Source: Nymphaea colorata
Taxonomy: Eukaryota; Streptophyta; Magnoliopsida; Nymphaeales; Nymphaeaceae
DNA: 60,000 nucleotides
Reading direction: 5' to 3'
NCBI RefSeq assembly: GCF_008831285.2
Contig: NC_045145.1
Coordinates: 8,742,802 to 8,802,801 of the forward strand
The position numbers and the translations under genes were made by a program. A model generated the notes under the pieces. That model ran no database searches, was not told where the DNA came from, and worked only from the letters and a program-made list of their open reading frames with translations. Positions 1 through 11,670 of this stretch are shown in pieces (position 1 is the first letter of the stretch; each line of letters begins with the position of its first letter).

Positions 1-943
1 TTCAATGTATATGAAGTACTTCACTTAACCTTGCTGCCATATTGGAGACATTTCAAAGCAGAATCTTAGTGTGCCCTGCACTAACCGGAGCTGTTTTGAC
101 TCAAAATAAGAGCAAGATGACAAATTGATGAAACAGAGACTTATTGATGTGTTTTTTCTTCAGTTTTATTTAAGATATGATCGTGCTGCAGTTACTCACT
201 GATAAGGGACAGTGTTGCTTGGCTCCATTTTTATTTGTGGGACTCACTATGTGCTCAAAGATAAGCTTGTTTCTTTGATTTTAGGACAACGGTTGAGCTT
301 GGGATACAAAGTGGGTATGCTGAAGCTGTTCCAGATGATTTACTACTGCAATATTTTGTTGGTTGGATTTTTTGTTGATAAAAAATTTTGGTATATTTTC
401 CAAAAGAAAGACATATTAATCTGTTATTTTTGTAGTTTTTTTCATAATAATGGCTATTTGAATTTATGAGCATGGTTTGGCCTATAAAGTCAGTATCCTG
501 AGGGTTAAGACACTGATTTTCTACTGCAATATTTCACTCCCTGGCTTTTCTGTTGTGCAAAATTTTTGTACCGAGTAAAATATTTTTGGATTCTTTTGTA
601 AAGGAGGTATAAGAGTTTCTCATGTTTAGAAACATTGTTTTAATCTTCGATTCCTTGAACCATGTGCAAGATGTTACCTTCTTTCTATTATCATTGCTTT
701 CATAAAATGATCTGTTTGCTACTGGTTGCAAATATTTTCCGATTCTTTGTGGGCTTGCAGAAGAATTTTCTGTTTTCATTTTGTTGCAACATTTTGTTAT
801 TATGAACTTTATGTAATAGAAGAAAAAGCTGCTATCTTTCATTTTTTGACCTCTTCTTCTAGGATTCAGGTACTCTAAATTTGAAAACGTCAAGATCTTA
901 CCCTTTCTGGTGCAGCTTATGGTTCACCTTCAAATACTAGTAT
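1..943. other. Upstream region of the WRKY gene, no exon assigned
   Basis: This AT-rich stretch precedes the first recognisable WRKY exon. I see no open frame with family homology. It probably holds promoter, 5' UTR or introns. A polypyrimidine-rich tract with possible AG acceptors lies at about 845-940 (for example TGCAG ending at 915 and CTAG ending at 940), so the first visible exon may be an internal one. Group I WRKY proteins usually carry a serine/proline-rich N-terminal region before the first WRKY domain. None is visible here, so the true start may lie outside the window. Confidence 0.5.
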
Positions 944-2418
944 ATGGCAAATCATCCTTCGGATGCATCATGTACTATAAAGGGATATGAATCCCAATCA
1001 TTGTCATTGGACCAGAAGGGTGCTTCTTTGGCCATCGCTGAAAGATCTTCTAAAGATGATTATAACTGGCGAAAGTATGGTGAAAAGCTAGTTAAGGGAA
1101 GTAAGTTTCCACGGAGTTATTACAAATGTACTCATCCCAACTGCCAAGTGAAGAAGAAGTTGGAGCGCTCTCATAATGGGTTGGTTACTGCGATGATATA
1201 TGAAGGTGTCCATGATCATCCAAAGCCCCAGCCAAGCCGTCGACAGTCAGTTGGTGCTTCAAGTATTGCACAAGAAGGAAATGATAAAGCGGAAGTCTTG
1301 CCAGCATCAACCGGTAAATAGATAGTCTACCAGATAAGTGTCTCGCTTTTAATCTGAAGTATGATCTTTATAGTTATATGACCTGATTGTACATTGCCAA
1401 TGGATGCTCTAGGAAGGGCATTTAATCAGTTAGAAGCGGATGGAACTCCTAGACCATCTTCTCTGTCAACAAGTGATGATGAAGGTGGTGAAGGGACTTC
1501 TGCTCATGGAGACAAATTGGAAGATGAGGGCGATGAAGGTGACCCAGAATCAAAGCGCAGGTCTCTATATGATATATCAGGGTTTTAGAGTTTTTTATCC
1601 GATTAAACTAATATCTAAGTTTGTTTGCAAGCAGGATAATGGGATCTTCTCCTCTGGACGGAATAACTATCAGAACAACTAGCGATCCACGAGTTGTAGT
1701 GCAGACAATGAGCGAAGTTGATATCCTTGATGATGGGTATAAGTGGCGGAAGTATGGACAAAAAGTAGTGAAAGGGAATCCAAATCCAAGGTTTGTCTTA
1801 ATTTTCTTGGTATCTATCTAGTTTACCTGGGAAAACTTTAAGCAAAAAGAATATTTGTTGGAACCTTTGATTACCAATGTATTATATTGTTTCGATACTC
1901 TTGTACAAAAACATCGAGGCCTAATTCTTACAGTTAATTGTCACGGTGCTTGAATGTGCAGGAGCTACTACAAATGCACCAATGCTGGATGCCCAGTTAG
2001 GAAGCATGTGGAGAGGGCATACCATGATCCAAAGTCAGTTATTACTACTTACGAGGGAAAACATAATCATGATGTACCCACTGCAAGTGCGACCAGGCAT
2101 GAAATTTCCATGCATATGGCAGTGCAGAGTGTCAGTAGTCTCAATGGTGGTAGCCCAGTGGCCCTGAGCCTTGTGATGCTAAAGCCACCAAATCACATTG
2201 AAAATGGGAGGGCTCCGTTATTTCCTACTGCATCTAATGTAGTTAGTCTAGATTTAGGTGTTGGCATTGGCCAGCTTCCTGAAACTAGTTGCATTAAGGG
2301 GCAGAATCTAACCGAAACAGAAGACATGGCCGAAAATATCCATGGTGCTAACTTGACCAATTCAGGTCTTGAAAGTCCGATTCAATCTGCTGGGACACTG
2401 CCCTTCTATGGAAATTGA
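944..2418 (+). CDS. Group I WRKY transcription factor (two WRKY domains), 5' end uncertain
   Basis: This is a nuclear DNA-binding regulator expected to bind W-box (TTGAC) promoters. Four exons join in frame: 944-1313, 1413-1560, 1635-1790 and 1962-2418, with GT-AG introns and 1131 nt in total (376 aa plus stop). The N-terminal domain has WRKYGEK at about residue 46, then a CX4CX22HXH zinc finger. The C-terminal domain has WRKYGQK and a CX4CX23HXH finger. The intron after the residues PNPR is the conserved intron of the C-terminal WRKY domain. An acidic linker (DDEGGEG) and a basic KRR stretch, a possible nuclear localisation signal, lie between the domains. The N-terminal heptad has Glu in place of the usual Gln. 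The ATG at 944 is preceded by an in-frame TAG at 938-940, so either translation starts here or an exon begins at 941. Domain pattern recalls the WRKY2/WRKY20 type, but I cannot fix the ortholog. Confidence 0.85.
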
Positions 2419-3238
2419 ACCACGGAACAAACCAGCATATCGTTACAGGGTTACAGAACAGGGACACATGCTCAGCTTTGACCTGATCTCACAGTCGAGC
2501 CCATTCGGTTAGTGGGTTTCGTCAAGGTGCTGTAGATAAGTGTTGAACCAGAAATAGACACAAGTCGTGTCCAATCATTTGAGCAGGGACCAACAATTCG
2601 GTTGTGATCATCTAGTACACGGGCTGTTTTGAACGCAGTGATAAATTTTCTTCTCCTTTCAGGAAAATGAGGGCCAAAGCTTCATCCCATGTCCGTGATA
2701 TAGCTTCCTTTAAAGGCTGCCATTTTCTATATGTTGATTTAACAGCAGGAGGTTCCAAGTAGCTTCGTGTACTTGTTTGCCTGTGGTTGGGGATTAAATT
2801 TTTTACTTGTTGCTCGCATCCTACTAGCAATTCATGTTGCTCGTGGGGTTAGATGTGTTATCACGTACCATGGAGATAATGAAGACAGTGCAGAAAGCAT
2901 GACCAAATTTCGGGATTGAATGCTGCTGCTGGAGGTGTAAAAGTCTGATAGTGAAAGTGCTCTATATAGAAGGGCTATATGAATGTCTGAGGCAACATTT
3001 TTTCATGTCCTTGGTTTATATTTTATTGGATGTAATGATGCGGAAAGTACTGAAGGAAGCCTTTGCATTTCTGGTATTTCCATCCAATTCGCAAACGTAC
3101 TCCCTTCATGAGTCCAACTGGATTGTTCATGGTATTTGGGCCACTAATTGAAATTATGAGGGAACTCTGCCCAGGATAGGGGAGATCTGCATCAATTCCT
3201 GACAATTTCATCAGCCTAGTTGTATATTCCAGCTAACT
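2419..3238. other. 3' flank of the WRKY gene
   Basis: This is non-coding sequence after the WRKY stop codon, probably 3' UTR and intergenic DNA. No second gene, repeat or RNA is recognisable. Short open frames here have no family resemblance. Confidence 0.5.
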
Positions 3239-3389
3239 TTCTTACCCTCTCCATCATTCTCTTCGGGAACATCCGATAAAATTGGAATGATACAGAGAAG
3301 ATTGGTAATATTGGAACGATACAGAGAAGATTGGCATGACCCCTGTGCAATGATGACATGCACAAATCAAGAAATGGTTCTTACCCTCT
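3239..3389 (+). pseudogene. Retroposed U6 snRNA pseudogene with internal 29-bp duplication
   Basis: Positions about 3257-3380 match plant U6 spliceosomal RNA nearly end to end: the CTTCGGG 5' loop, ACATCCGATAAAATTGGAA, ACAGAGA, the CATGACCCCTGTGCAATGAT region and a terminal GAAATGGT. A 29-bp segment carrying the ACAGAGA box is tandemly duplicated (3277-3305 and 3306-3334). Several substitutions relative to the U6 I recall are CpG to TpG/CpA changes (TGATAC, GTGCAA, ACATGC, ATCAAG). The 12-bp direct repeat TTCTTACCCTCT flanks the copy (3239-3250 and 3378-3389) like a target-site duplication. I see neither the plant U6 upstream element nor a T-run terminator. This is a dead, LINE-mobilised copy, not an active snRNA gene. 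Confidence 0.85.
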
Positions 3390-4263
3390 ACCTTTGCCTT
3401 TCCTCTTACAATTTTTTTTTCCCCTTTCATTAATGTATACTTGCATTTCCACTCAGAGAGGAGTTTACTGTTGACTGTTGAAACACCAACTTAATGGACA
3501 TCGTGAGTTTGGCACACATGCTTATTGGTAAGCCAAGTGGACCTGACTTTTTAGACTAATGAGATCGCAATAGAGATGCTTTCCCCTCAAAAAGAAAATT
3601 GCAGTCTTGATTGCTTTATCACTTTCATGTCAAATGCAGCTGCAATGATGGACAGTAAGCATATTCTCAAGAAGTTTTATAAAAATGCGATGTTTTGTTG
3701 CATTGACCCTCAAAACGTTGTGGAAATTTCAGAAAGTAGTTGCCATTTTGGCAACAAATTTTATCCAAGAAGAGCTCGTTTCACCTACCTAGCTAGGATA
3801 TCCACTTGAGACATTCAAGTTGAAAGAGGTGATGAGCACTTCAATGCTTGAATGTTCATGTCATGGCATTCTGTGATATGATTCTATCACTCCAAGGTGG
3901 GCACAAAGAGGTTCTTCAATGTAGTTAGATTTTTATTGTGAGCACATATATTGAAGAAATATTGTTTGCAAACCTGGTTATATGCATGCACTCAGAGAGC
4001 GCATCAACAAACAAATATACTTCTTTTAGCTGATGTGTCTCAAATACATAGCTGATATAATCTTGGGAGTTCACTTGTATCTGTGCTTTTCCCTCTTTAT
4101 TTTCCCCATTCGTTGCAATCACTTTGCTGATCAGTACACAAGAAAAACTCGCACAATGAAAGACTACGGTCAATTCCTTCCATGGGTGAGATGCCAGTGT
4201 CTCTTTGTGATGCAGGCTGCCTGCCATGTCCCCGCATCGGTCCTTGGTGTCTCTCAGAAAATG

Positions 4264-4309
<46 letters not shown>

Positions 4310-4929
4310 CTTGTTTTTGTATCTATAATATTATCTTTTATTTCTTCCTGTAACTTTATTTTGCTGGTTTTTGTTCTGCTGATTTTTCAGCAGCTCTAGA
4401 ACCAGCTGTTGGCTAGCTTCAACAGCTAGAATTCTAGCCAATGAAGGTAGCTCAAACTGGTAGTTCTTCGTTCTTATTTCTTTGTCTAAAAATTGAGGGC
4501 AGGGTAACATATGAAGCAAGGTTTGAGTGCCAGATTGTAGAAGTTTTTCTTCACTAGTATATTCAATTTTTCAAAGGTTGTGAGGCTTTAATGCTCTCTC
4601 TTAAGGCAGTTTGCATGTGTATTTTATTTTTTAAGGAGTGTGGTGATTGAGGTTTTCGAGCCCTGATTTACTTGGTATGAGAGTATGTGTCTTTGCAGTC
4701 TGAATTTCCCTTGCCCAACTTGGTGTGTGTCTCGGAAAAATTTACTGTTTGCTGCCACGAAGACTGGTTTTACCAACTGTTTGGTGAATCCCTTACTGAC
4801 CGCTTCCTTGGTGCTGCCAAGTAAGAATTGCTGCAGAATCTTTCTGGTCAGGTCATGGTGGAACTTTCTTTTTTCTGGACAGTGTTATTGTTTATTTCGT
4901 TTCTTAGGCTTTCCATAACAAGCTATGTT
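3390..4929. other. Intergenic AT-rich DNA
   Basis: Apart from the AT microsatellite at 4267-4304 I find no gene, RNA or classifiable element. Short open frames at 3576-3809 and on the minus strand at 3925-4227 have no recognisable domain. Confidence 0.4.
4267..4304. repeat. (AT)19 microsatellite
   Basis: An uninterrupted run of AT dinucleotides, about 38 bases. Confidence 0.95.
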
Positions 4930-5046
4930 AAATAAGGTACAAGCGGGGGCGAAACCGCACGTCTCTCTCCTAAGGCATAGTAGATTTCGGCATTGTGGAG
5001 GAGGTAGCAGCTTGGAGGGCCTCTGGCCCATCAGGGGCATCAGAGC

Positions 5047-6170
5047 GTGGGGGAGAATGATGGGATTGGCGAAACCATTGTTTTGGGTGGAGCTGAGGAA
5101 TCTGTGAATGGTGGAGAGTTTTTGCCATCATCTTCTAACCTTAAAACTGGAAAGTTATGGGCCTCAGTGGTTGATGGGGGAAGGTATGAGACAGAAGCAG
5201 ATATGCCTCCGCTAGAGAAAAAAGAGCGGGCAGGGAAGAGGCGCCTGGTAATTTCTCAAGAATCGTATAATGTTTTGTGCCAGCCATTTCAGTTTAGTGC
5301 TATAGTTACTCTTGCTGGAGGTGCCGGGAAAGGTCACCTTGACTACAACTTTATCTTCATCAGCCTCAAAAGCCTATGGCCTGGTATTGCTAATCTCAAG
5401 TTCACGTCGGTGGGGAAAGGTATGTTCCTCCTTTGCACCTCCATTGAAGCTGATCTGAAATTCGTCATGTTTCCTGGCAGATGGTATGTGGGAGGAAGAC
5501 TCCTCATTGCGAACCAATGGCACCCTGGCATGCCCATGCGGATTGAGAGTTCCAATCCAGTCCAAATATGGATTAGGTTGCCTGACCTACCAGCCGAATT
5601 GTGGAGTCCACAGATTTTTACTGACATTGCAGACCTCTGGTGGCTCCTTTGTGGAGGCTGATGAATATACTAGGCATCTCCAGCGTTTTGGTTTTGCTCA
5701 TATTAAAATTGAAATACCGTTGTGGTTTAGCCCGATTTCTGAGATTGAGCTGGAGATTATAGGGGGAAAGATCTTCGTTCATCTATCAATTACAAAACTA
5801 AGGTAAAGTACTGTAAAACATGTGGGTCTAGCTCACTTTGATGGTTCCTGCATTGTGACAAAGGCATCCATGGAAGGGGAGAAGGTCGCCCTCAATTCTT
5901 GGCAATTGGTTAAAACCCCCAAAGGCAAACATAATACAATAATGAGAAAGAGGACTATCGGTTGAAACAAAACAAATTTGAAGTCCTTAGGTTTTTTGTC
6001 AAAGATTGAGGTGGACATGGACCACTCTTCCAAACGTGCTGGTGAGAGGTTTTTGGGCTGCATAGAAGGAAAGGGGCATGAGCCAAGTAAGTTGGTTGAC
6101 AAAGTGGAGCAGAGGCTGAAGTGATTCCAAATGCTCAAACCATACAACAAGGAAGAAAAAAGGTTCAGGT
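5047..6170 (+). pseudogene. LINE ORF1 (DUF4283 / gag-like RNA-binding protein), frameshifted
   Basis: The reading frame from 5047 to about 5640 shows a DUF4283-like domain: FPGRWYVGGRLLIANQWHPG followed by VQIWIRLPDLPAELW, the usual LINE ORF1 signature. The frame is then lost near 5630 and the homology continues in a second frame (about 5640-5806) with GSFVEADEYTRHLQRFGFAH. A vestigial zinc knuckle (KYCKTCG) follows near 5810, interrupted by stops. The product would bind LINE RNA in the ribonucleoprotein particle. It is broken here. The part after about 6170 up to the Copia-1 insertion carries no clear domain. Confidence 0.7.
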
Positions 6171-6392
6171 CTCGCAAGAAACCTTGGTGTCTCCAGGGCC
6201 TAATTCAAAAACTTAAAAGGCATTGCAACTGTCCTAAAAATTGTTCCAAACGCTTCGTTAGTGGCCAACATTAGCCAGATGGTAGAGAAGGCTAAGAAAC
6301 GAACTCTTAACCACATGACAGTGAATGGTATTAAAAGCGACTTAGCCCACCAAAAGTGAGCGATACACCTGGGGAGGCAGGTGTGAGTATAC

Positions 6393-6674
6393 TGTAAGAA
6401 TCTTCACAAAATCACGTCTCTCCGTCTAAAAATCAGATAGATTGAGAAGAGACTATAGGAGAGAAGACAATGGAGGAAAGGGAGCAGTCGGCCAATGCAG
6501 CCATGCGTTCCTTAATCTCTATTATAAAATTAACCTAATCAGGTTACAACAAAATGTACAAAAATATATGAACATTTACAAGAATGCCACTGCCTAGTAT
6601 GTTTAGGCGTGTGGATATAAGAGAAGTGGATCGGGTCTGAACAGACCCGATCCCCCATACGAACAAACTTAACA
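6393..6674 (-). repeat. Copia-1 3' LTR
   Basis: 282 bp bounded by TG and CA. It contains a perfect 10-bp inverted repeat with a 4-nt loop at 6629-6652 (arm GATCGGGTCT). The polypurine tract (C-run in plus orientation) follows directly at 6675-6682. Confidence 0.95.
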
Positions 6675-9600
6675 GCCCCCCTCAAGTTGTGCATGAGATT
6701 TGAACATGCACAACTTGTTTTTCAATTCCCAAAAATGCTGCCATATGAGTCCTTTGGTAAAGAGATCAGCTATCTGTTCACTGGTGGATATATAAGTAGG
6801 CAAGATCTCGGCTTCTTCAACCTTCTGACGAATGAAGTGTTGATCAATCTCTATGTGTTTGGTACGATTATGAAAAATGGGGTTGAAGGCAATTTTTATC
6901 GCACTTTGATTGTCACATAGTAATGATGACTGAACAATAGGAAGATTGAGCTCTCCAAGCAAATGTTGTAACCATGATGCTTCAGCTGTCCCTGCAGCCA
7001 TTGCTCTATACTCTGCCTTAGTGCTAGATCGTGCAACCACATGCTGCTTTTTACTACTCTAACAAATGAGATTAGAATCAAGAAAAAGGCAGAAACCTGA
7101 AACTGATCGTCAGTCATCGGGATCTCCTGCCTAGTCTGCATCAGTATATGTATATGCTATGTCCAAGAGAAACATTGAGACATTTTGTGTAGATCAGTCC
7201 ATCGCCAACAGTAGGTTTGAGATACCGTAAGATCCACTTAGCGGCATCCATATGTCCTTCGGTGGGTGCATGCATAAACTGAGAGATCTGATTTACAGCA
7301 TATACTATGTTTGGGCGAGTAAAAGTGGGGTATTGTAACATACCAACAATGCTGCGATAGAATGTAGGATTGGAATATGCAGCAGTTCCATCAGAGGCAA
7401 TCAATTTAGTGTTCAGAACACTAGGAGTAGTTATGGGTTTGCAATTAGTCATACTTGCCATGTCCAAAACATCAAGAGTATACTTGTGTTGTGTAAGAGT
7501 CAATCTATCATTCGTCCTATCAAGTTCAACACCCAAAAAATACCGTAATTCGCCGAGATCATTCATCTTGAATTCTTGCTTCAACATGCCTTTAACAAAA
7601 GATATATGTGAAGAAAAATTTCTAGTTATAACAATATCATCAACATATATAAGTAACAAGTAGTAGCTTCTTTGGTATGATAGATAAACAAGGAGTGATC
7701 AAGGGAGCTTCGGAGAAAACCAACTTGTTGTATATAATGAGAAAACCGATCAAACCATGATCTAGAAGCTTGCTTCAACCCATATAGAGACTTGTGTAAC
7801 TTACAAACCCATTTTTGAGGATCATGAGTAGTATAGCCGGGAGGTTGCTCCATTTATACCTCTTCCTTAAGAATCCAATGAAGAAATGCATTTTAACATC
7901 TAACTGATAAAGAGACCATCCATATGAGACTGCAAAAGAAATAATCACACGTATTGTTCCCATCTTGATGACCGGACTAAATGTTTCATCATAATCTTTC
8001 CCATATTGCTGAGTGAAACCGCGCACCACAAGACATGCTTTATGTCGATCAATGCTACCATCTGGCTTATATTTCAGTTTGTAAACCCATTTGGACCCCA
8101 CAACATTCTTATCAGCAGGACGAGGGACAATTTGCCAAGTCTGACACTCATGCAAGGCTGCCATTTCCTCATTCATAGCTTCAACCCAACATTTTTCCTT
8201 ACTCGCATGGTGATAAAATTTTGGTTCCACCTTTTTGCTGACTTCTATCATAAACAGCTGAAAATCCAAAGAAAAATTGTTATAGCTCACCCATCTATCA
8301 ATAGGATGTCGCACGCGTTGTGATTGGCGTGGAACTGCAGTAGGAACTGATCGCCTAGAATACACCAGGCCTGAGAACCGATTATGTATAGGTGGATCAT
8401 TGGGCTGAGAAGATGAAGGTATGCTGTCCAAGGAAGTAGTGTTGTTCGAGGAACTGCTTACAATGTCTCAGGCTCATTAACAGCTTGCTCCTTGTGCTCA
8501 GTCAACATTTCTACCCCTTGTCTTAAGATTTCAGCATGTAGCCAGGTATCATAAACCTCATTTTTGTCCTGGAGTGTCACAGAAGTAGCCTTGGAATCCT
8601 GTAACCTGCTTTCATAAAAAACAACATACCGTGAAATATGTACATGCCCAGTTTTATGGTTATAACACCTATAACCCTTGTAGTTTTTTACATACCCTAT
8701 AAATCTGCACAAAATAGCACGATCTTGAAATTTGTTTCGTAAGGAAACATCAACATGCACATAGCACACACATCCAAAAACACGCAACTCCTCATAATGT
8801 GGTTGTTCTTGATGTAATAGAAAAAATGGTGATTTTTCATCAAGCAAAGCCAATGGCAGTCAATTTAAAACATAGACAGCCGTATGAAAAGCCTCGGTCC
8901 ACAATGTCACAGGTAAGTCTGTTTCATGCATCATGCTGAGCGCGCTTTCAACAATATGCCTATGTTTCCTTTCAGCAATTCCGTTTTGCTGAGGTGTATG
9001 CAGGCATGAAATATGTCTGGTGATCCCATTATCTAGTAAGTACTCAGTAAATTCATTAGAAATAAATTCACCACCACCATCACATTGAAAATGCACAATA
9101 TTACTGGAGTATTTATTCCGAACCAAGGCATGAAATTGAGTGAACAAGCGAAAAACTTCTGATTTGTGTTTCATGAAATGGATCCAAGTATATCGGGAAT
9201 ATGAATCAATAAAAATGACATAGTATCTACTCCCAGAAGAAGAAGGAATTGGAGCATGCCCCCAAACATCAGAAAATATTGTGTAAAAAACCTTTGAAGC
9301 TCTTTTATTGATTAATTGAAAGGGAAGGGCATGACTCTTACAAATATGACAACTTGAGCACATGCTGGACCCACTAACTGAACTTAGACTGGACTTATCT
9401 AAGAGTCTGTCTGCAACAAGACTTCGAACAAAAGACTGACTACAATGAGCTAACCGACCATGCCAAATGGATGGCTTATTATACTCTGCGACATTGACTT
9501 CACTATGACTTAGAAAACATGAATCTGAAGGGTGAGGTTTTGACAGCTGTGGAACTTCTTCAAAGACATACATATTTCCTTTGCGAGTGCCCTCAACGAA

Positions 9601-10988
9601 TGTCTTCTTGGTTCGAGCATCCTTGATATAAACAGAAGACGGCGTGAATTCAACAGAGGAGTGAGTATCATCAATAAGTTTAGACACTGAAATAATATTT
9701 TTCTTGACACTTGGAACAAAAGGGCATTCTTTAATGGAATGAAAGAAGAACTCATAGATATTTGTGCATTTCTAATGTGCGATATTGTGTGATAGGAACC
9801 ATCTCCTCCCGTGACAACTGAGCCTTGATCTAAATAAGGGAAAACACTAGAGAGATTACCTGTGTCACCAGTAACATGGGCTGCTGCTCCAGAGTCCACA
9901 TACCACTCTGCTTGCTCATTTTGTTTCAAGTGGAGCTTCGATAGGGCTGTCATGAGAAGTTGCTGCACGTCTGCTGAAACATTTGATGTCTGATTTGAGC
10001 CAAATGATGATGAAGTTGACCCTGCTGCTGCCTTGTTTTCACGCCTAACCTGATTATTTTTGTTTTGAGGGTTGTGCCAACATTCTAATTTTACATGCCC
10101 CCTCTTGTTGCAATAGAAACAAGTTGGAACCCTTCTAGATGTGGCAGAGGTAGTATTCATGCCTGGTGGTGTTGGGAGAATCCCTCTTCCCATTCTTGCC
10201 TGAGAAGTCCAAGGACGAGTGCGATTCCCTTGCAGTACATGTGTCCCTGTGATCAGTACATTATGGCTGTTGAAAGGAATCAAATTTTGTCGCTGAACAC
10301 GACTAGCTTCATGTTGAAAAAGCTTGGCCTTCAGATCTTCAAAAGATGGGAGGACATGTAGGACTTTCAAGGCTGTGCAAAAAATGTCAAAATCTGTTCC
10401 CAGTCCACTCAAAGCTTGTTGCACTTTGTCCTTGTCGCTGACGGGATGTCCAATGGTAGCAAGCTGATCACTTACACTTTTAATTTCATTTAAATATTCC
10501 AAAACTGTACGCGTCCCACGCTTGATGTCCTGAAATTGCCTTCTTAATTGCAGAAACCGTGCTTCCGATACTTGAGAATACATTGTGGCAAGGGTAGACC
10601 ACAACTCTAGGGCTGTTAAATCATCATTAATGCCTCTTAATACCTCCTCTGACAAGGTAGAAGTAATATAAGCAACAAGAGACTGGTCGTGAGCCAGCCA
10701 AACTTCATATTCAGAATTGTTTTCAGTAAGAGTTTCATATTCAAATCTGATTTCACTCACAGGCGAAGCCCCAGCTGCTTGATCTCCCACTACGGTCTTC
10801 TTCACTTCACAGTCAGTATACTTTGGAGGTGCTAGAGTGGTACCATCGATATGCCCATAGAGTCTATGAATTTTAATAAATGGGACAATTTGACGTTTCC
10901 AAGTCAAATAGTTACTATGATTCAGTTTTTGAGAGATAAGTTGGGAGAGAAAGCTGGACGATAGAAGAGAGGGAGTCGGCTGATCCAT
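6669..10988 (-). pseudogene. Copia-1 gag-pol polyprotein, multiply frameshifted
   Basis: Starting at 10988 the gag begins MDQPTPSLL and carries a CX2CX4HX4C zinc knuckle (CFYCNKRGHVKLEC) and the protease motif DSGAAAHVTG. The frame shifts near 9700. The integrase (8860-9687) keeps the FSDVWG Asp, QCDGGGEF Asp and NGIAERKHRH Glu. Further breaks occur near 8855, 8440, 7870 and 7650. RT retains LLIYVDDIVIT (7659 downwards) and YGLKQASRSWF. RNase H ends with TKHIEIDQHFIRQ and HAQLEGGC next to the polypurine tract. At least five frame breaks make it inactive in cis. Confidence 0.9.
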
Positions 10989-11180
10989 AACTAAAAAGGA
11001 GATGATTAGGGCAGGCGACAGATTAAGGCTAATCGATTAGGGCAAAATGATTAGGGCAAATCATGCAAGATTTAGGGCAGAAACTGAAATGAGGGATAAC
11101 CACGCCAGAAAAGAGGATTTAGGGTGGATTAGGGCTAATCACATCAAACTGAAATCACTCACCGGAGGACGATGCAACCT

Positions 11181-11193
11181 GTCTCTGATACCA
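11181..11193 (-). other. Copia-1 primer-binding site (initiator tRNA-Met)
   Basis: Reads TGGTATCAGAGAC on the minus strand, directly next to the 5' LTR; it is complementary to the 3' end of initiator tRNA-Met, as in most plant copia elements. Confidence 0.9.
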
Positions 11194-11475
11194 TGTAAGA
11201 ATCTTCACAAAATCACGTCTCTCCGTCTGAAAATCAGATAGATTGAGAAGAGAGGATAGGAGAGAAGACAATGGAGGAAAGGGAGCAGTCGGCCAATGCA
11301 GCCCTGCGTTCCTTAATCTCTATTATAAAATTAACCTAATCAGGTTACAACAAAATGTACAAAAATATATGAACATTTACAAGAATGCCACCGCCTAGTA
11401 TGTTTAGGCGTGTGGATATAAGAGAAGTGGATCGGGTCTAAACAGACCCGATCCCCCATACGAACAAACTTAACA
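11194..11475 (-). repeat. Copia-1 5' LTR
   Basis: 282 bp, same length as its partner, with six substitutions by eye. The hairpin arms near 11430-11453 are retained, with one loop change. Confidence 0.95.
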
Positions 11476-11670
11476 TATACAACAACCCCAAGATCTCACC
11501 ATGGTGGGGGTTACATCCGGTCCGGAGGATAGGCTATCAATAGACGAGATGGATGTTGGCACCGTTGAGGCAAAGTCATTTCCAGAGGCTATGGATGATG
11601 AGAAGGACATTGAATTCTCCAAAGACCTAACAGTCAGTCGAGAAGGGAGGGGGCACGGCCAGCCTAACTT

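Larger units (their letters stand above)
6393..11475 (-). mobile_element. Copia-1: complete but dead Ty1/copia retrotransposon nested in the LINE
   Basis: Two 282-bp LTRs (6393-6674 and 11194-11475) enclose gag, protease, integrase, RT and RNase H in copia order on the minus strand. The 5-bp TSD TATAC lies at 6388-6392 and 11476-11480. The primer-binding site matching initiator tRNA-Met abuts the right LTR, and a C-run (polypurine tract on the minus strand) abuts the left LTR. I count about 6 differences between the LTRs (about 98% identity), so this is the oldest of the four complete copia insertions here. It split the LINE, so it is younger than the LINE. Confidence 0.95.

Noticed and set aside
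212-469. Open frame near the window start as an upstream WRKY exon
   Set aside because: Its peptide has no WRKY-like or SP-rich features and does not join in frame to the 944 exon.
4267-4304. AT-rich palindromic run as a regulatory hairpin
   Set aside because: A plain AT microsatellite, like those at 16381, 18051 and 57681.
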